Positions 61,660 to 64,000 of a stretch of 64,000 nucleotides of DNA are shown piece by piece. A program made the position numbers and the translations under genes. The stretch covers positions 558,001-622,000 of the forward strand of contig SRSI01000009.1 in the NCBI GenBank assembly GCA_005656395.1, written 5' to 3'. A model generated the notes under the pieces. The model was not told the DNA's origin, ran no database searches, and saw nothing but the letters and a program-made list of their open reading frames with translations. Every line of letters starts with the position of its first letter. Position 1 is the stretch's first letter. The stretch comes from Strongyloides papillosus. Taxonomy: Eukaryota > Nematoda > Chromadorea > Rhabditida > Strongyloididae.

Positions 61660-62654
61660 ATGTTAAGAATAATTTACAATTTTTTAATTTTGCTACTATT
61701 AATACCACTTATCGATAGTTTTTATTCATCTACCACAATCAATCCTTTTATAACACAGAATACACAAGAAATTCCTTTTGACCAGGTAACTTTTATTAAT
61801 AATTTGTTATATTTTTTTAGTGCCCATGTTTTAAAACTCCTTCTGGCTATAAATGTATTCAATATGACACAAGGTATCAAGCGACTACTTTAGAAGAAGC
61901 AATGGTAACATTTGATGATTTAACATTTGACATAGATGAAGAAACACCTGAAGTGATGTCGTCAAACTTCGTTAATGAATGTCGCACAGCAGATTGTGTA
62001 AAATGTCAAGAAGATATTAAAATGAGATTAAGTGAGATTGGAATGATTCCAAACACTACAGTGTCTATTAATAACACTAATAATTTGAATGTAACTTGTC
62101 AAAGATATAGATTTACAAAAAATAGTTCATCAGAATACAAATATGGAGAGGAAATAAGTGAAGAAAAAATGGATAAAGAAAAATGTGACGATTCATCTTC
62201 GGAAGATAATGATGATGATAGTAAAAAGAAAAAAAAAGAATGTAAAAAAAATAAAAAACGTTCACGCCGTCAAATTACAACACAAAGTAATGTTTCCATG
62301 ATAGGTTCAAGATATAATATATCATGCACTCAAAAAGGCATTGATCTAGATGGAACTGGCCTTGTAAGTCTTTGCAACAAATGTTGGTCTTGGAGGAGAT
62401 TACCATCAAACTACTACCCACAATACGTCAACGAACTTGTTTGTGACTCACTAAACACAGAATGCCTATCCGGATTTGGTGGATGTTCAGTGGGAACTAG
62501 AAGTATAGAGGTATACCGAATGGATATTAATCAAACAGTGACTTTAACAGCAGGAGCATTTTGTGAATGTAAAATCTTTACAAATAGTGCACTATTAAAC
62601 TTAGTTAATGGGACATCACAAGAAGGACAAACTATTCTAAATAATTTGGGATGA
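61660..62654 (+). CDS. Secreted cystine-knot protein, IL-17-like candidate
   Basis: Exons 61660-61785 and 61821-62654, phase 0; 319 residues. Signal peptide MLRIIYNFLILLLLIPLIDS. An N-terminal Cys-containing region (CPCFKTPSGYKC, ADCVKCQED) is followed by a very acidic then basic linker ending KKRSRRQ at about residues 187-193, a furin-type site. The C-terminal ~127 residues hold eight cysteines: NISC, LCNKCWSW, RLPSNYYPQYVNELVCD, TECLSGFGGC, SIEVYRMD, FCECKI. The W-x-R, R-x-P-x-x-Y-P, ELVC and final CxC pattern resembles the IL-17/cystine-knot fold (C. elegans has ILC-17.1). The layout of signal, pro-domain, dibasic cut and knot suggests a processed cytokine or growth factor. Family membership is by pattern and not certain. 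Confidence 0.75.
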
Positions 62655-63066
62655 TAAGATTATTTCATTTTTTATTTCTGTTAATGTAACATTTTAATTT
62701 TTACTGTTAATTGTAAATTAAGATAAAAAGTAAATTCTATTAATATGACAAGGTTTTTAAAATAAACAAAATAATTTGTAAGACGAAACAAGTTTATAAA
62801 TTTAAAGATATGTTTAAATGTAACAATAGGTAAATTTAAAAATTCATCGCCGCTGTTTATATTACATCTTTAAATAATATTCCTAGCAAAAGGATATGGA
62901 TAATTAACAACCAGAAAAGAGGCTGACCTGTCAAATTGAATAATCCACCATAATAGATTCGACTGAGCTATTTTATATATAATATATATATTTCATGATA
63001 TCTCGTTTTTGTTTAAACTTTCGATTAATTATAATTATGATATAACAATTTAAATAATTTTTAGAT
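62655..63066. other. Intergenic, no gene seen
   Basis: AT-rich spacer. A TTTTTAG immediately before the next ATG (63058-63064) could be a spliced-leader acceptor. Confidence 0.5.
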
Positions 63067-64000
63067 ATGAAGTGGTGTATTTATTTATCTTTATTATTTA
63101 TTTTATTCAATGATGTAAATTGCCAATATAAAAATTTTGCTGAGGCTAAATTTGATCTACCAGACAATTTACCGGCTGAAGATCCAATGTTTCAGCTCCA
63201 AAAAGATCAAAATTATCAAACTATTCAAAAGCCAGACATTAAAATAGAAAATAATAATTTTCTTAAGCCTAATCAGTTATTTAATACTATGCCAACAATA
63301 TCTCTTCCACAATTTCCATCACCAACAGTAAATGGATTAGGATTTCAACAGATAACACCATCTATACAACCTCAACAACCATCTGGTACATTATACCTTC
63401 CAGAAATGTTACAATTACCGTCAATCACTGAGGTAAATGGTATGCCACAAACACCACCATTACCATTTGAAGAAAAAGAAGTTAAACATCTCCCTACAAT
63501 GGAAAAAGTTATTCCAAAAGCTCATCCACCAACGACATTATTTAGTAATGATGAAAATAAAAATACTATTTCTGCTCATGCTATTCCTACATTCAAATCA
63601 CAAACAATACATACTCATAAAAGTAGATTTGAAGGAGTACCTCGAATTGTACAACCATCGAAATCATACAAAAATCCTAGAAATGAAAAAAGTATTATAC
63701 CATCAACATCCCTTTATGATACTCCATCATCTGCTATAGAAAATAATGATAAGGGGAAAAATAATAATGAGATTGAGAATTATTTTTTAGATACATATAA
63801 TGTAACAGATTGTCCAAGAGATAGTAGGTATATGGCTGATTTATTTTATCAAAAATTCCCTAAAAATGTTCTAGCACCAGGAAAAGATGTTGAGTTGACA
63901 ACACTTCTTGGTCCACGCCTTGAACAATGCTATTTGAAAAAAGAAAAAAAACATTGGTACAAGGTAGAAACATTTTTTGACAAAATCGGTGTAAGCAAAG
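63067..64000 (+). CDS. Secreted protein, partial at window edge
   Basis: The frame is open from ATG 63067 to the window end (311 codons visible), so the gene is cut. Signal peptide MKWCIYLSLLFILFNDVNC. Residues ~20-245 are Pro/Gln/Asn/Ser-rich and look disordered (e.g. PSIQPQQPSGTLYLPEMLQL). From ~245 the sequence becomes more ordered: TDCPRDSRYMADLFYQKFPK, ELTTLLGPRLEQCYLKK, HWYKVETFFDKIG. I do not recognise the family. No intron is needed within the visible part, though GTAAATGG at 63432 could act as a donor. Confidence 0.65.
   Translation, partial: MKWCIYLSLLFILFNDVNCQYKNFAEAKFDLPDNLPAEDPMFQLQKDQNYQTIQKPDIKIENNNFLKPNQLFNTMPTISLPQFPSPTVNGLGFQQITPSIQPQQPSGTLYLPEMLQLPSITEVNGMPQTPPLPFEEKEVKHLPTMEKVIPKAHPPTTLFSNDENKNTISAHAIPTFKSQTIHTHKSRFEGVPRIVQPSKSYKNPRNEKSIIPSTSLYDTPSSAIENNDKGKNNNEIENYFLDTYNVTDCPRDSRYMADLFYQKFPKNVLAPGKDVELTTLLGPRLEQCYLKKEKKHWYKVETFFDKIGVSK

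Overview
The window is very AT-rich nuclear DNA (well over 70% A+T by eye) from a metazoan with short introns (about 40-60 nt, T-rich tract then TTTTAG or TTTCAG acceptors). Its genes are characteristic of nematodes: a D2-type dopamine receptor, a protein kinase D of the DKF-2 type, C6-domain mucin-like secreted proteins, a transthyretin-like secreted protein, gut-type aspartic protease and carboxylesterase, and PEN-2. Composition, small introns and gene content fit a clade IV nematode such as Strongyloides or a close relative. This is an inference; no species marker was read. Exon models below were built by hand from reading frame, GT/AG sites and phase.

Layout. 0.4-5.6 kb (minus): a 1,153-residue repetitive LEA-like protein with seven tandem 120-nt repeats and a C-terminal CaaX box. 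7.3-14.9 kb (minus): protein kinase D with two additional possible first exons. 14.9-19.4 kb: no gene seen. 19.4-23.6 kb (plus): a small secreted protein with a possible chondroitin site, a receptor tyrosine pseudokinase, and a Tyr-rich secreted protein. 23.7-25.4 kb (minus): type-B carboxylesterase. 26.6-28.0 kb (plus): pepsin-type aspartic protease with clustered GATA sites. 28.4-29.2 kb: a C2-like protein. 29.6 kb: tRNA-Asn(GUU). 30.0-30.8 kb: possible decayed coding sequence. 31.9-36.1 kb (minus): dopamine D2-like receptor with a very long third intracellular loop. 36-42 kb: 6 kb gene desert. 42.2-43.5 kb (plus): hydroxypyruvate isomerase. 46.6-50.4 kb (plus): very large RAD21/REC8-type kleisin with one intron. 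51.0-52.5 kb: tandem pair of mucin-like C6 proteins. 52.5-53.0 kb (minus): transthyretin-like protein. 54.6-54.8 kb: probable solo LTR. 55.9-57.7 kb (plus): alkaline phosphatase. 58.0-60.0 kb (plus): CPSF73 pre-mRNA 3'-end endonuclease. 61.0-61.4 kb (plus): PEN-2 gamma-secretase subunit. 61.7-62.7 kb (plus): secreted cystine-knot, IL-17-like candidate cytokine. 63.1-64.0 kb (plus): secreted protein running off the window edge.

The genes do not form one pathway. Several are secretory or gut products (protease, esterase, phosphatase, C6, TTL), and others are signalling proteins (PKD, D2 receptor, pseudokinase, PEN-2, IL-17-like). The least expected items are the 1,230-residue kleisin, the prenylated-looking LEA-like repeat protein, the kinase-dead receptor, the PKD first exon that would skip most regulatory domains, and the furin-processed cystine-knot protein.
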